Positions 10,805 to 20,974 of a DNA stretch of 64,000 bases are shown piece after piece (the stretch's first letter is position 1; each line of letters opens with the position of its first letter). Source of the stretch: Staphylococcus pragensis (GTDB lineage Bacteria > Bacillota > Bacilli > Staphylococcales > Staphylococcaceae); NCBI RefSeq assembly GCF_004785665.1, contig NZ_SRPJ01000005.1, positions 36,489-100,488 of the forward strand. Direction: 5' to 3'. The translations under genes were made by a program, and so were the position numbers. The notes under the pieces were generated by a model. It searched no databases. It was not told where the DNA came from and worked only from the letters and a program-made list of their open reading frames with translations.

Positions 10805-12088
10805 ATGTCATCAATCGTAGTAGTTGGGACACAATGGGGAGACGAAGGTAAAGGTAAAATTACAGATTTCTTAGCGGAACAAGCAGATGTTATTGCACGT
10901 TTTTCAGGTGGTAATAACGCAGGCCACACAATTCAATTTGGCGGAGAAACGTACAAATTGCATTTAGTGCCATCAGGTATTTTTTATAAAGATAAATTAG
11001 CAGTGATTGGTAATGGTGTAGTTGTTGATCCAGTTGCATTATTAAAAGAATTAGACGGTTTAAATGAACGTGGTGTGTCTACGTCAAACTTACGCATTTC
11101 AAACCGTGCGCAAGTGATTCTTCCTTATCACTTAGCACAAGACGAATACGAAGAACGTCGTCGTGGCGATAATAAAATCGGTACAACTAAAAAAGGTATC
11201 GGTCCAGCTTATGTAGATAAAGCGCAACGTATTGGTATTCGTATGGCTGATTTATTGGAAAAAGAAACTTTTGAAAGACGCTTAAAAGAAAATATTGAAA
11301 TTAAAGATGCTTATTTCAAAGGTATGTTCAATGAATCTTGTCCACGTTTCGATGAAATCTTTGATGAATACTATGCTGCAGGTCAACGCTTAAAAGAGTT
11401 TGTTACTGACACAGCTAAAATCTTAGACGATGCTTTTGTAGCTGAGGAAAAAGTATTATTTGAAGGTGCACAAGGTGTAATGTTAGATATCGACCACGGT
11501 ACATATCCTTTCGTAACTTCAAGTAACCCTGTTGCAGGTAACGTGACAGTTGGTACTGGTGTAGGCCCAACTTTCGTATCTAAAGTGATTGGTGTATGTA
11601 AAGCTTATACATCTCGTGTAGGTGATGGTCCATTCCCTACTGAATTATTTGATGAAGATGGTCACCATATCAGAGAAGTTGGTCGTGAATATGGTACAAC
11701 TACAGGTCGTCCACGTCGTGTAGGTTGGTTCGACTCAGTTGTATTACGTCACTCTCGTCGTGTAAGTGGTATTACAGATTTATCTATTAACTCTATCGAT
11801 GTGCTTACAGGTTTAGACACTGTGAAGATTTGTACAGCATACGAATTAGATGGAGAAGAAATCACAGAATATCCTGCGAACCTTGATCAATTACGTCGTT
11901 GTAAACCAATCTTTGAAGAGTTACCAGGATGGAAAGAAGATATTACAGGTTGCCGTACTTTAGAAGAGCTACCTGACAATGCACGTAAATATTTAGAACG
12001 TATTTCTGAATTATGTGGCGTACGCATTTCAATCTTCTCAGTAGGTCCAGACCGTGACCAAACAAACTTATTAGAACAATTATGGTAA
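10805..12088 (+). CDS. purA: Adenylosuccinate synthetase
   Basis: This 427-residue cytoplasmic GTP-dependent ligase converts IMP and aspartate to adenylosuccinate, the first step from IMP to AMP. Diagnostic motifs are [18 protein letters not shown] at the N terminus with the catalytic Asp and His (GGNNAGHTI near residue 37), the IMP-binding [16 protein letters not shown] near 130, and the GTP-binding SVGPDRDQT near 412. The length is normal. TGGAGGTGC (10791-10799) just before ATG 10805 is a strong ribosome binding site. The 220-base leader shows no obvious purine riboswitch. Confidence 0.97.
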   Translation: MSSIVVVGTQWGDEGKGKITDFLAEQADVIARFSGGNNAGHTIQFGGETYKLHLVPSGIFYKDKLAVIGNGVVVDPVALLKELDGLNERGVSTSNLRISNRAQVILPYHLAQDEYEERRRGDNKIGTTKKGIGPAYVDKAQRIGIRMADLLEKETFERRLKENIEIKDAYFKGMFNESCPRFDEIFDEYYAAGQRLKEFVTDTAKILDDAFVAEEKVLFEGAQGVMLDIDHGTYPFVTSSNPVAGNVTVGTGVGPTFVSKVIGVCKAYTSRVGDGPFPTELFDEDGHHIREVGREYGTTTGRPRRVGWFDSVVLRHSRRVSGITDLSINSIDVLTGLDTVKICTAYELDGEEITEYPANLDQLRRCKPIFEELPGWKEDITGCRTLEELPDNARKYLERISELCGVRISIFSVGPDRDQTNLLEQLW

Positions 12089-12300
12089 AAGGTGTGAAAG
12101 TGAGCGCTTAGGTTTTGAGCAGAACCGAAAAGTGAGCAAAACTGTTTCTCAAGTTTTGTTGAGCTTTGAGTATTTCTGCCGAAAAACCTGCTCACTGTAG
12201 CCCGTCTATCACAAGGTGTGAAGAAAAGCGTTTAGGTTTTGGAAGGAACCGAAAAATCTGCTTATTGGAGCGTCTATCACATTGTGAATGTAAATAATGA
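12089..12300 (+). repeat. Imperfect tandem duplication after purA
   Basis: Two related blocks start near 12092 and 12213. Each begins GGTGTGAA and contains AGCGYTTAGGTTTTG, GAACCGAAAA and a CGTCTATCACA-like end. The first block is longer. No frame looks coding. Confidence 0.55.
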
Positions 12301-12329
12301 ATTGTTATTAAAGATAATTGTTTATTTAA

Positions 12330-12366
12330 AAAGCAGACATTGATTATTCAATGTCTGCTTTTTTTA
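12330..12366 (+). terminator. Terminator for purA
   Basis: AAGCAGACATTG pairs with CAATGTCTGCTT and is followed by a T run. Confidence 0.85.
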
Positions 12367-12490
12367 TTTTAATCGAGGTGTAAAAGGGTTGAAAATGAAG
12401 GATATGTAAACTTGAAACCCTTGATATCATAGGCTTTTCTAAGGAAAATTAAGATTTCTAAAAAAATATTAAAATTATGTAAAAAAAGTC

Positions 12491-12520
12491 TTGTCTTTAA
12501 ATTAAAAGCTGTGCTATAAT
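12491..12520 (+). promoter_or_regulatory. tRNA operon promoter
   Basis: TTGTCT at 12491-12496 and a perfect TATAAT at 12515-12520 lie 20 bases before the first tRNA, with an 18-base spacer. Confidence 0.7.
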
Positions 12521-12539
12521 CTATCTTGTGCTTAAGAAC

Positions 12540-12614
12540 GGCTCCTTGGTCAAGCGGTTAAGACACCGCCCTTTCACGGCGGTAACACGGGTTCGAGTCC
12601 CGTAGGAGTCACCA
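12540..12614 (+). tRNA. tRNA-Glu (anticodon TTC), CCA encoded
   Basis: The acceptor GGCTCCT pairs with AGGAGTC (with a G-T pair). The anticodon stem CCGCC/GGCGG holds the loop CTTTCAC, giving anticodon TTC. The T arm contains GGTTCGAGTCC. Discriminator A at 12611 is followed by a genomic CCA at 12612-12614. It is cotranscribed with tRNA-Asp 7 bases downstream. Confidence 0.96.
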
Positions 12615-12621
12615 TTTAGGA

Positions 12622-12694
12622 GGTCTCGTAGTGTAGCGGTTAACACGCCTGCCTGTCACGCAGGAGATCGCGGGTTCGATTCCCGTCGAGACCG
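12622..12694 (+). tRNA. tRNA-Asp (anticodon GTC)
   Basis: The acceptor GGTCTCG pairs with CGAGACC. The anticodon stem CCTGC/GCAGG holds the loop CTGTCAC, giving anticodon GTC. The T arm contains GGTTCGATTCC. The discriminator is G, and no CCA is encoded, unlike the neighbouring tRNA-Glu. Confidence 0.95.
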
Positions 12695-12698
12695 TACT

Positions 12699-12730
12699 GC
12701 TTACCCAAAAGGGTAGGCATTTTTTTTTAT
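12699..12730 (+). terminator. Terminator of the tRNA pair
   Basis: GCTTACCC, a short loop and GGGTAGGC are followed by nine T. Confidence 0.85.
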
Positions 12731-13226
12731 GCTTTTTTTGCTTCATAACCCCTTCTTTTTTGTGGCGGTCCTCTTTATACACCCTTTTCAAAAAATAAGA
12801 CTACGGGCATAGTCTAAAAGTTAAATATTCCTCAATTATATTCAATGCGTTACAGGTGTGTGACGGTGCAACACATTCTTAATATTTCAATGTGAATACT
12901 CTGATAAATGTTGATAGAGCGACTTTAAAGACGATTATCTATTTGTAATAATCTTCAAATCATGCGTCACTACGACTATTGTCTCATTTCAAAAGCATTC
13001 AACTTATTTGTAATATTAAATTAGAGTGGTAAACTTGAAACTAATATTATTCTATAAATTTAATTATGAAAATAGAATTAAGTGACTATTAATGGTAAAT
13101 TATATAATAGATTAATATGCGCTATAAACTTAATTTAACGCATCAAATCACTGTTTATTCTTTACTGATTAACATAAATATTTAATGAAATATAGAACTA
13201 CAATTTGAGAAATGAGGTTTATAGAT
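12730..13226. other. Leader region of the wal operon
   Basis: About 500 bases hold no gene that I can support. It is AT-rich, contains small inverted repeats near 12935-12960, and must carry the walR promoter, but I cannot pick one core promoter with confidence. Confidence 0.4.
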
Positions 13227-13928
13227 ATGGCAAGAAAAGTTGTTGTAGTTGATGATGAGAAGCCAATTGCGGATATATTGGAATTTAACTTAAAAAAAGA
13301 AGGTTATGATGTTTACTGTGCTTATGATGGCAATGATGCAGTGGATTTAATTTATGAGGAAGAACCAGATATCGTCTTATTAGATATCATGTTACCTGGA
13401 CGCGACGGAATGGAAGTATGTCGTGAGGTACGTAAAAAATATGAAATGCCTATCATTATGTTAACGGCGAAAGACTCTGAAATTGATAAAGTGTTGGGTC
13501 TTGAATTAGGTGCGGATGACTATGTAACGAAACCGTTTAGCACACGTGAATTGATTGCGCGTGTGAAAGCGAACTTACGTCGTCACTATTCACAACCTGC
13601 TCAAGAAGTGGCGAGTACTTCTAATGAAATTACAATTAAGGATATTGTCATTTATCCAGACGCGTATTCTATTAAGAAACGTGGTGAGGATATCGAATTA
13701 ACACATCGTGAGTTCGAATTGTTCCACTATTTATCTAAACATATGGGTCAGGTTATGACACGTGAACATTTATTACAAACGGTTTGGGGTTACGATTACT
13801 TCGGCGATGTACGTACAGTGGATGTAACGATTCGTCGTTTACGCGAGAAGATTGAAGATGATCCCTCTCATCCAGAATATATTGTGACACGTAGAGGCGT
13901 TGGATACTTCCTCCAACAACATGATTAG
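13227..13928 (+). CDS. walR: Essential response regulator WalR
   Basis: The 233-residue OmpR/PhoB-type regulator has a receiver domain ([11 protein letters not shown] at residues 5-15, phospho-acceptor Asp in VLLDIMLPG near residue 53, Lys in VTKPFS near 101) and a C-terminal winged helix (about 130-230). With WalK it controls cell wall hydrolases and wall turnover. ATG 13227 (MARKVVVV) is chosen over the upstream in-frame ATG 13212, because TGAGGT at 13213-13218 is a well-spaced ribosome binding site for it. It begins the walRKHI operon. Confidence 0.97.
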   Translation: MARKVVVVDDEKPIADILEFNLKKEGYDVYCAYDGNDAVDLIYEEEPDIVLLDIMLPGRDGMEVCREVRKKYEMPIIMLTAKDSEIDKVLGLELGADDYVTKPFSTRELIARVKANLRRHYSQPAQEVASTSNEITIKDIVIYPDAYSIKKRGEDIELTHREFELFHYLSKHMGQVMTREHLLQTVWGYDYFGDVRTVDVTIRRLREKIEDDPSHPEYIVTRRGVGYFLQQHD

Positions 13929-13940
13929 GGGTTTAAGGTT

Positions 13941-15767
13941 ATGAAGTGGCTGAAGCAATTACAATCCCTTCACACAAAGCTTGTTATTGTCTATGTGTTA
14001 CTGATTATTATTGGGATGCAAATTATTGGTTTGTATTTCACTAATAGTTTGGAAAAAGAATTAACGAATAACTTCATGAAGAATATTAAACAATATGCGA
14101 CGCAGCTTGAAGTTAATATTGAACGGATTTATCGAGATGATCCGTCTAATGCACAAAAAGAAGTGCAAAGTTTATTAAATGAGTATGCCAATCGTCAAGA
14201 AATCGAAGAAATTCGTTTTATTGATAAAGATCAAATTATTATGGCAACGGCGAAGTTATCGTCTCATAATTTGATTAATCAGAAGGTAAATGATAATTCA
14301 GTTCAGAAAGCTTTATCACTAGGAGAACCTAATAATCATAATGTATTGAAAGACTACGGTAGTGGTAAAGAACGAATTTGGATTTATAATTTACCCGTGA
14401 AGAATGGTAACGAGACGATTGGTAATATTTACATAGAATCGAATATTAATGATGTATATAATCAGTTGAATAATATTAACCAAATCTTCATTATTGGTAC
14501 GGCTATTTCCCTTTTCATAACGGTAATTCTTGGTTTCTTCATTGCGCGAACAATTACGCGACCAATTACCGATATGCGTAACCAAACGGTTGAAATGTCG
14601 AAAGGGAATTATACGCAACGTGTGAAGATTTACGGGAATGACGAAATTGGTGAACTTGCCTTAGCATTTAACAATTTATCGAAACGTGTGCAAGAAGCAC
14701 AAGCCAATACGGAAAGTGAAAAACGTCGTCTAGATTCTGTTATCACGCATATGAGTGATGGGATTATTGCGACGGATCGACGCGGACGTGTGCGTATCGT
14801 TAACGATATGGCGCTTAAAATGTTAGGCATGGCACGAGAAGATTTAATAGGTTATTATATGTTAAATGTCTTGAATATCGAAGACGAGTTCTCTTTAGAT
14901 GAGATTCAAGAGAACAATGATAGTTTCTTACTTGATATAAATGAAGAAGAAGGCATTATTGCGCGTGTGAACTTTAGTACTATTGTTCAGGAAACGGGCT
15001 TTGTAAATGGTTATATTGCCGTGCTCCACGATGTTACAGAGCAACAACAAGTAGAACGTGAACGTCGCGAATTCGTAGCCAATGTGTCTCACGAACTACG
15101 TACACCATTAACGTCAATGAACAGTTATATTGAAGCGTTAGAAGAAGGCGCGTGGAAAGATGATAATTTAGCGCCACAATTCTTATCAGTGACACGTGAA
15201 GAAACGGAACGTATGATTCGTTTAGTTAACGATTTACTCCAATTATCGAAAATGGATAACGAATCTGAACAAATCACTAAAGAAATTGTCGACTTCAATA
15301 TGTTTATTAATAAAATTATTAATCGACATGAAATGGCAGCGAAAGATACAATTTTTGTGCGTGAAATTCCTCAAGATACAATTTTCACTGAAATTGATCC
15401 AGATAAGATGACGCAAGTGTTCGACAACGTTATTACTAATGCGATGAAATATTCTCGCGGTCAAAAACGTGTCGAGTTCCACGTGAAACAGAATGCGTTA
15501 TATAATCGTATGACCATTCGTATTAAGGATAACGGTATTGGTATCCCTATTAACAAAGTAGATAAAATCTTTGATCGTTTCTATCGTGTAGATAAAGCAC
15601 GCACACGTAAAATGGGCGGTACTGGTTTAGGTCTTGCGATTTCAAAAGAGATTGTTGAAGCACATAATGGGCGTATTTGGGCAAACAGCGTTGAAGGTCA
15701 AGGTACATCGATATTTATTACACTTCCATGTGAAGTTATAGACGATGGTGATTGGGATGAAGAGTAA
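13941..15767 (+). CDS. walK: Sensor histidine kinase WalK
   Basis: This 608-residue membrane kinase senses cell-wall state and phosphorylates WalR. The order is TM1 (about 14-32), an extracytoplasmic domain (33-182), TM2 (about 183-203), HAMP ([16 protein letters not shown] near 200), a PAS domain (about 260-375), HisKA with [11 protein letters not shown] and the phospho-accepting His near residue 384, and the HATPase domain with NAMKYS, DNGIGI and GGTGLGLAI. The length equals that usual for the genus. It starts 12 bases after walR, and the end overlaps walH. Confidence 0.97.
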   Translation: MKWLKQLQSLHTKLVIVYVLLIIIGMQIIGLYFTNSLEKELTNNFMKNIKQYATQLEVNIERIYRDDPSNAQKEVQSLLNEYANRQEIEEIRFIDKDQIIMATAKLSSHNLINQKVNDNSVQKALSLGEPNNHNVLKDYGSGKERIWIYNLPVKNGNETIGNIYIESNINDVYNQLNNINQIFIIGTAISLFITVILGFFIARTITRPITDMRNQTVEMSKGNYTQRVKIYGNDEIGELALAFNNLSKRVQEAQANTESEKRRLDSVITHMSDGIIATDRRGRVRIVNDMALKMLGMAREDLIGYYMLNVLNIEDEFSLDEIQENNDSFLLDINEEEGIIARVNFSTIVQETGFVNGYIAVLHDVTEQQQVERERREFVANVSHELRTPLTSMNSYIEALEEGAWKDDNLAPQFLSVTREETERMIRLVNDLLQLSKMDNESEQITKEIVDFNMFINKIINRHEMAAKDTIFVREIPQDTIFTEIDPDKMTQVFDNVITNAMKYSRGQKRVEFHVKQNALYNRMTIRIKDNGIGIPINKVDKIFDRFYRVDKARTRKMGGTGLGLAISKEIVEAHNGRIWANSVEGQGTSIFITLPCEVIDDGDWDEE

Positions 15768-17088
15768 GGAGTATATTAAATCTATTATTCTGATTTTATT
15801 AGTCATGATGAGTATTGTCTTAACGTATATGGTGTGGAACTTTACGCCTGATTTAACGAATATCGATAGTGCAGAGAGTAAAAAGGGTAATGTGAAGTCG
15901 ATTGGTAAACCTATGGCAGCGCATATTGAGAATGTGATTGCACCGTATCAAATCGTCGAGGTTAAAGATGATAAAGTTAAAGGTATGGCGCCGTCACGTG
16001 TGCAATTATCACAAGTGTCAGAGGCTTTAAAGAATCACGAAGTAAGTAAAATTGAGCATTTACAACGCGATTATAATTTAACGCTTCCGACGTTAAATAC
16101 CCGTTTTACTGTATTAGATTTTACTTATGACATGCCTTTAACTACATATTTAGGACAAGTCTTAAATACATCGGCGAAAGTGCCTAAAAACTTTAATTTT
16201 AATCGTTTATTGGTTGATGAGAATTCAAAAGGTAATTTAGAGCTATATGCGATAAGTAAAGACCGACATCAAGTGATGAAGGTAACAATGAATGCGAAAG
16301 CTAAGAATTTTGCTAAAACGATGGATCAATTAAGTGAGGATATGCAGAAATATTCAGAGATTATTACGAATAAGGATACCATTGATAAAGCGACACACGT
16401 TTTTGCGCCAAATCACCCTCAACGTATGCGTTCTTATCGTATGGTGTATGACACCATTCCTGTAGAAACGATGAATTCAATTTTATTTGATGATTCTGTT
16501 ATTATTCGAAGCGGGAAAAGTGGCGCTACGACCTATAACAACAATACAGGCGTAGCGAACTATAATGATGAGAGTAAAAAATATCATTATAAGAACTTAT
16601 CAGAAGATGAATCAAGTTTGAGTGATATGGATACCACGATTCCAAGTACTTTTGAATATATTAATGGTCATGGTGGCTTCTTTAACGATGATTTCCGTCT
16701 ATTTAGCACAGATAATTCATCAGGTGAATTAACCTATCAGTTATTCCTCAACGGCCATCCAACATTCAATGATCAGAAGTTGAATGATATTGAAGTCACA
16801 TGGGGAGAGAAAGGTATTTATGATTATAAACGGGCGTTACTGCGTTCTAGCGTGCCTTTAGAAGGTGAAAGTGTTTCTTTTGATAGTGCAGAAACAGTGC
16901 GTTCAGCTTTAGCTAACAATCATAATATTGATTTCCAAAAAGTAACGAATATGGCGGTTGGCTATCGTGAAGATGATCAACCTACGAAAGATGATATTGA
17001 AGTACAACGTAATAGTGAGTTTGTTCCAACGTGGTATGTTGAATATGATGGAGATTGGTATGCATATGAGGATGGGAGGCTTGAATAA
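15757..17088 (+). CDS. walH: WalH (YycH), regulator of WalRK
   Basis: The 443-residue protein has one N-terminal membrane helix ([18 protein letters not shown], about residues 8-25) and a large extracytoplasmic YycH domain. WalH and WalI bind WalK at the membrane and modulate its activity (known of the family). ATG 15757 overlaps the end of walK by 11 bases; an in-frame ATG at 15745 is possible but is deeper inside walK. walI follows without a gap. Confidence 0.93.
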   Translation: MKSKEYIKSIILILLVMMSIVLTYMVWNFTPDLTNIDSAESKKGNVKSIGKPMAAHIENVIAPYQIVEVKDDKVKGMAPSRVQLSQVSEALKNHEVSKIEHLQRDYNLTLPTLNTRFTVLDFTYDMPLTTYLGQVLNTSAKVPKNFNFNRLLVDENSKGNLELYAISKDRHQVMKVTMNAKAKNFAKTMDQLSEDMQKYSEIITNKDTIDKATHVFAPNHPQRMRSYRMVYDTIPVETMNSILFDDSVIIRSGKSGATTYNNNTGVANYNDESKKYHYKNLSEDESSLSDMDTTIPSTFEYINGHGGFFNDDFRLFSTDNSSGELTYQLFLNGHPTFNDQKLNDIEVTWGEKGIYDYKRALLRSSVPLEGESVSFDSAETVRSALANNHNIDFQKVTNMAVGYREDDQPTKDDIEVQRNSEFVPTWYVEYDGDWYAYEDGRLE

Positions 17089-17880
17089 ATGAACTGGAAA
17101 CGAACGAAGACATTGTTTATTTTCGTATTTGTTCTTGTTAACATCCTGTTAGTTATGATTTACATTAACAAGGTGACGAAGTCTCAGATTAATGAGTCAG
17201 AGAGTGATAATGAGGTTAATTTTCAACAGGAAGAAATTAAAATTTCGAAAGATGTGTTGAATAAAGATGTCAGCGGTACGAAGATGCAGATGATTACTGC
17301 GACGACGAAGAACTTCAATGATTATGCAGAAGATAAATCATCGTTGGAAGCGGATGATTCAGGTTATACGTTGACAGGCGAGATTAATAGTACGGTTAAT
17401 GTAAGTGATAGTAATTTGAGTGATTTAAAGAATTACATTATGGATAATATTTATAATGGTAAGGCGTATCAATTAGGAAGTGTGTCAGGAGATTCGGTGA
17501 CATATGAGCAAACGTATGATGGTTATCCGTTGATGAATAATAATAAGGCACGTTTACGTTTTAATGTGAGTGATGGTAAGGCGACGAGTTATAAGCAGAC
17601 AGTGATGAGTAAGATTGAGCCTGCGAAGAGTGATAATAATCCTAAGAAGCAGGTGATTACGCCACGTAAGGCGATTGAGACGTTGTATTTTAATCGTTAT
17701 TTAAAATCGGGTGATGAAGTATTGGATGCGAGACTTGGTTATTACTCAGTCGTGAGGGAAACAAATGTGCAGTTGTTGCAAGCGAACTGGGAGATTAAGG
17801 TGAAGCATAAAGGTAAAAATAATACGAAGACGTATTATGTTGAGGCGACATCAACCAATCCTAAGGTGATTGATAACTAG
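17089..17880 (+). CDS. walI: WalI (YycI), regulator of WalRK
   Basis: This 263-residue YycI-family protein has an N-terminal membrane anchor (TLFIFVFVLVNILLVMIYI, about 8-26) and a YycH/YycI-type extracytoplasmic domain. ATG 17089 directly follows the walH stop, with GGGAGG in the end of walH as the ribosome binding site. It partners WalH in tuning WalK. The operon's direct link to walJ is broken by about 600 bases of repeat-containing DNA. Confidence 0.92.
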   Translation: MNWKRTKTLFIFVFVLVNILLVMIYINKVTKSQINESESDNEVNFQQEEIKISKDVLNKDVSGTKMQMITATTKNFNDYAEDKSSLEADDSGYTLTGEINSTVNVSDSNLSDLKNYIMDNIYNGKAYQLGSVSGDSVTYEQTYDGYPLMNNNKARLRFNVSDGKATSYKQTVMSKIEPAKSDNNPKKQVITPRKAIETLYFNRYLKSGDEVLDARLGYYSVVRETNVQLLQANWEIKVKHKGKNNTKTYYVEATSTNPKVIDN

Positions 17881-17965
17881 GGTTACTTTAGTGTGTTAGA
17901 GGAAAGGATAATTCTTACGAATTATTCTCGCTTCTTTGAATTTGTAATAGGTTTTATACTCTTAG

Positions 17966-18060
17966 CTCATTTCGTAGCGATGCTTTCTTGCGGGAAAGGC
18001 TCAAGCCTGTAGTCTTGAGGCTCTTTCTTTTCCGCCAAGAGTCGCGCTACTTCTTTCGCT
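17966..18060. repeat. Dispersed imperfect palindrome, copy 4
   Basis: On the minus strand this matches copy 3 (8923-9012): CGACTCTTGG, GGAAAAGAAAGAGC, AGACTACAGGCTT and CCTTTCCCGCAAGAAA occur in the same order. The outer arms differ. Confidence 0.6.
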
Positions 18061-18236
18061 AATATTTATGTTTTTATTAATTAGTGAAGAAAGAAAACAA
18101 AACGATTGCTCGAATCAATTCTTCAGAATTCTTTACTGAAATTAAGTTTAATAAACTTTTTCAATAATAAATAACTATCCTCATCCTTTCTCTTCTCTTA
18201 TTTAAGAGAGGGAGTGGTTTGGATGTGGAAAGTATA

Positions 18237-18282
18237 GTAAGTGTGTGAGGCTTAGGTTTCATGCACTTACTTTTTTATGTTT
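18237..18282 (+). terminator. Terminator-like hairpin between walI and walJ
   Basis: GTAAGTG pairs with CACTTAC around GAGGCTTAGGTTTC, followed by six T. Confidence 0.6.
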
Positions 18283-18491
18283 GTGTGGAGATGGCTAATA
18301 CATAAACAAGGAATTGGCACTTTAATTTCTGTGTTGGTATAGTATAATATAAAGGTATTTTTCATGGACTGGAATGTTTCGGATGATGTGAGTTGTTCGA
18401 AACATCATTTTTTAGAAAAAAAGAGTGCAGAATAAATATTTTAGACTGAAGGCACTCTAACATATAGAATAGGTTGTCAGAAGTAGAAAGG

Positions 18492-19292
18492 ATGAGCTGC
18501 TTGATACGTATGAGTGTTCTGGCTAGTGGCAGTACGGGAAATGCCACTTATGTTGAAAGTGATAAAGGCAGTCTTTTAGTAGATGTTGGACTCACTGGTA
18601 AGAAGATGGAAGAGTTATTTAGCCAAATAGATAGAAATATGAAAGATTTGAACGGTATATTAGTTACTCATGAACATAGTGATCATATTAAAGGATTAGG
18701 TGTAATTGCGCGTAAATATGGTTTACCGATTTATGCGAATGAGAATACTTGGAAAGCTATCGATAAAAAAGACGGTAAAATTCCAATGGATCAAAAATTC
18801 ATTTTTAATCCATATGAAACAAAATCCATTGCAGGTTTTGATATAGAGTCATTTAATGTATCTCACGATGCGATTGACCCTCAGTTTTACATTTTCCATA
18901 ATAATTATAAGAAATTTACGATGATTACAGATACAGGTTATGTTTCTGACCGAATGAAAGGTATGATTCAAGGTAGTGATGCCTTTATGTTTGAGAGTAA
19001 TCATGATGTGGATATGTTACGTATGTGTCGTTATCCGTGGAAGACAAAACAACGTATTTTAAGCGATATGGGACATGTATCAAATGAGGATGCAGGACTT
19101 GCGATGACAGATGTTATTACAGGTAACACAAAACGTATTTATCTTTCACACTTATCTCAAGATAATAATATGAAAGAGTTAGCCCGTATGAGTGTGGGAC
19201 AAGTGTTAAACGAACACGATATTGATACAGAAAAAGAAGTATTATTGTGCGATACAGATAAAGCACAAGCTACACCTATTTATACATTATAA
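18492..19292 (+). CDS. walJ: WalJ (YycJ), metallo-beta-lactamase-fold hydrolase
   Basis: A protein of about 266 residues with the metallo-beta-lactamase fold: SGSTGNA near residue 13, the metal ligands [10 protein letters not shown] near 57-66, ITDTGYV near 155 and FESNHD near 175. Relatives are nucleases implicated in DNA repair; the gene is part of the extended wal locus. ATG 18492 follows the usual annotation (MSCLIRM), but GAAAGGA lies almost against it, so TTG 18501 or ATG 18510 may be the true start. Confidence 0.9.
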   Translation: MSCLIRMSVLASGSTGNATYVESDKGSLLVDVGLTGKKMEELFSQIDRNMKDLNGILVTHEHSDHIKGLGVIARKYGLPIYANENTWKAIDKKDGKIPMDQKFIFNPYETKSIAGFDIESFNVSHDAIDPQFYIFHNNYKKFTMITDTGYVSDRMKGMIQGSDAFMFESNHDVDMLRMCRYPWKTKQRILSDMGHVSNEDAGLAMTDVITGNTKRIYLSHLSQDNNMKELARMSVGQVLNEHDIDTEKEVLLCDTDKAQATPIYTL

Positions 19293-19305
19293 AATTTTAG
19301 ACAGA

Positions 19306-19348
19306 CGGCCTACTTACAATTTTAATAATTGTAAGTAGGTCTTTTTTT
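19306..19348 (+). terminator. Terminator after walJ
   Basis: CCTACTTACAAT pairs with ATTGTAAGTAGG and is followed by seven T. Confidence 0.9.
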
Positions 19349-19462
19349 ATATTTTGATGTAATTATCTAATAATTTGAACTATACATTAATATTCATAAG
19401 TAACCCTATAAAAGTAAGATTTAGTTAAAATATGTGAATAAATATTTAAGACTTACTTTGAG

Positions 19463-19662
19463 TTATCCCCAAAAATGATTTAAGTTACCCACTATTGTGT
19501 ATAATACACACAGAAATACTCACATTATTCACAGAGTTATCCACAAAATAAAGGTGTTAATAACATATTTTAGTACTATTTCTTAATTTTTCCACAGAAT
19601 TTATATACATTACTGTTATAATTAGAGGGAATTCTGTTAACAAGTGAATAACTTGTGGATAA
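19463..19662. promoter_or_regulatory. Cluster of DnaA boxes before rlmH
   Basis: Two perfect boxes are TTATCCACA at 19537-19545 (plus) and its complement TGTGGATAA at 19654-19662. One-mismatch boxes are TTATCCCCA at 19463, TTATTCACA at 19525 and TTTTCCACA at 19588. The surrounding DNA is AT-rich. DnaA binding is inferred from the sequence only. Confidence 0.6.
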
Positions 19663-19695
19663 GTGGGATAACTATTAATATCTATGGAGGTTTAT

Positions 19696-20175
19696 ATGAA
19701 GATAACTATCTTAGCTGTGGGTAAATTAAAAGAAAAATATTGGAAACAGGCTATTGCAGAATATGAAAAAAGATTAGGTGCTTATTCCAAAATTGAAATT
19801 ATTGAAGTACCCGATGAAAAAGCTCCAGAAAATATGAGCGAAAAAGAAATTGAACAAGTAAAAGAAAAAGAAGGACAACGCCTTCTAGCCAAAATTAAAC
19901 CACAAGCGACTGTCATCACTTTAGAAATACAAGGGAAAATGTTGTCATCAGAAGGATTAGCACAAGAACTTCAACAACGCATGACTCAGGGACAAAGCGA
20001 CTTTGTCTTTGTCATTGGAGGATCTAACGGATTGCATGAGGATGTCTTAAAACGCAGCAACTATGCACTTTCTTTCAGTAAAATGACATTTCCACATCAA
20101 ATGATGCGCGTCGTCTTAATTGAACAAGTATATCGAGCATTTAAAATAATGCGAGGCGAAGCATATCATAAATGA
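19696..20175 (+). CDS. rlmH: 23S rRNA (pseudouridine1915-N3)-methyltransferase RlmH (OrfX)
   Basis: This 159-residue SPOUT methyltransferase modifies the decoding-region helix 69 of 23S rRNA. Family features are [16 protein letters not shown] at the start, FVIGGSNG near residue 105 (SAM-binding knot) and the C-terminal [23 protein letters not shown] 19696 has GGAGG at 19686-19690; an in-frame ATG at 19684 overlaps it. The last codons (EAYHK) carry the SCC attachment site, so the gene stays intact after insertion. The long AT-rich leader contains DnaA boxes. Confidence 0.97.
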   Translation: MKITILAVGKLKEKYWKQAIAEYEKRLGAYSKIEIIEVPDEKAPENMSEKEIEQVKEKEGQRLLAKIKPQATVITLEIQGKMLSSEGLAQELQQRMTQGQSDFVFVIGGSNGLHEDVLKRSNYALSFSKMTFPHQMMRVVLIEQVYRAFKIMRGEAYHK

Positions 20176-20180
20176 TGCGG
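20158..20180 (+). repeat. SCC attachment site (orfX side)
   Basis: GAAGCATATCATAAATGATG, followed by CGG, matches the canonical staphylococcal cassette insertion sequence at the 3' end of rlmH. The following GCGGTTTTTTCAGCCGC forms the terminal inverted repeat typical of SCC ends. Confidence 0.92.
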
Positions 20181-20259
20181 TTTTTTCAGCCGCTTCATAA
20201 AGGGATTTTGAACGTATCGGAACGTATGAGGTTTATGAGAATTGCTGTTATATTGTTGT

Positions 20260-20283
20260 GAAACATATCATAAGTGGTGTGAT
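20260..20283 (+). repeat. Second, degenerate SCC att site
   Basis: GAAACATATCATAAGTGGTG, followed by TGA and a T run, is a diverged copy of the rlmH att site 102 bases downstream. It leaves a minimal cassette remnant between the two sites. Confidence 0.65.
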
Positions 20284-20818
20284 TTTTTAGAATCGAAATC
20301 CATCTCGAAGAAAAAGGAAAAAAATGAATAACTTAAAGGTATAGATAATATTAAATAAAATAATTTAGCGTTAACCTCAATATTATAAAGACGCATTGAA
20401 GAACTTCTTTTAATAAAACTTTATTTCATATTAAGAAATGTCAAATTCGGTTATAGATTATTGAATCTGACATTTTAATTATATATAAAGCTGATAATTC
20501 AAAGAACTATTAATATCTTGTTTATCATTTTATGTAATTTATCTTAATTAATCTTTTTATTGATACGAATGTTCTAATTATAGAATAAAAAAATAGAAAA
20601 TGTAGTGGAATATAAGTATATAAAAGGGAGAGAAAGTACGGTTTCTTTTTAATAGTTGAGAAATCAATGAATTTAGAAATAGAGGTAAAAGTAAAAATTT
20701 TTGAGTTAATATATTAATCTATTAAAGTTTGAAATATTATAGTAATTTATTAAAATGTTTAATACAATAGTTTAATAGAAGTATAGCTTAAAATTTCAAT
20801 TTATGGAGGAAGAATTTC
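20284..20818. other. Island left margin without genes
   Basis: The stretch is AT-rich with no supported gene. A stem near 20436-20475 (AAATGTCA with TGACATTT) could act as a terminator. TATGGAGGAAG at 20802-20812 is the ribosome binding site for the next gene. Confidence 0.4.
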
Positions 20819-20974
20819 GTGGAATCAGTTTTCATTGAAGACTATAATTTGAAACTTGATATAGATTATGTAGATATGTTGAATTATTCACTAACACAAA
20901 ACGACTTTTCATTAATAAAAAAATTGCGATTTTTAATAACTCAGAAGAGGATGAAATTAGCAATGTTAAGTTGA
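20819..20974 (+). pseudogene. Frameshifted 5' end of the DUF4011 helicase gene
   Basis: GTG 20819, behind a good TGGAGGAAG ribosome binding site, opens a frame encoding MESVFIEDYNLKLDIDYVDM and more. After the run of seven A at 20917-20923 the downstream homologous frame (IAIFNNSEEDEISNVKL) is read only if one A is added. In the observed frame translation ends at TGA 20972-20974. The original gene therefore began here, about 50 residues before the open frame that starts at TTG 20971. Confidence 0.75.

Noticed and set aside
11887..12195. 102-residue minus-strand frame at the end of purA
   Set aside because: It overlaps the purA catalytic end and the intergenic repeats; no conserved feature.
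12609..12791. 60-residue minus-strand frame over the tRNA genes
   Set aside because: It is the reverse of tRNA-Asp and its terminator; tRNA shadows commonly mimic such short frames.
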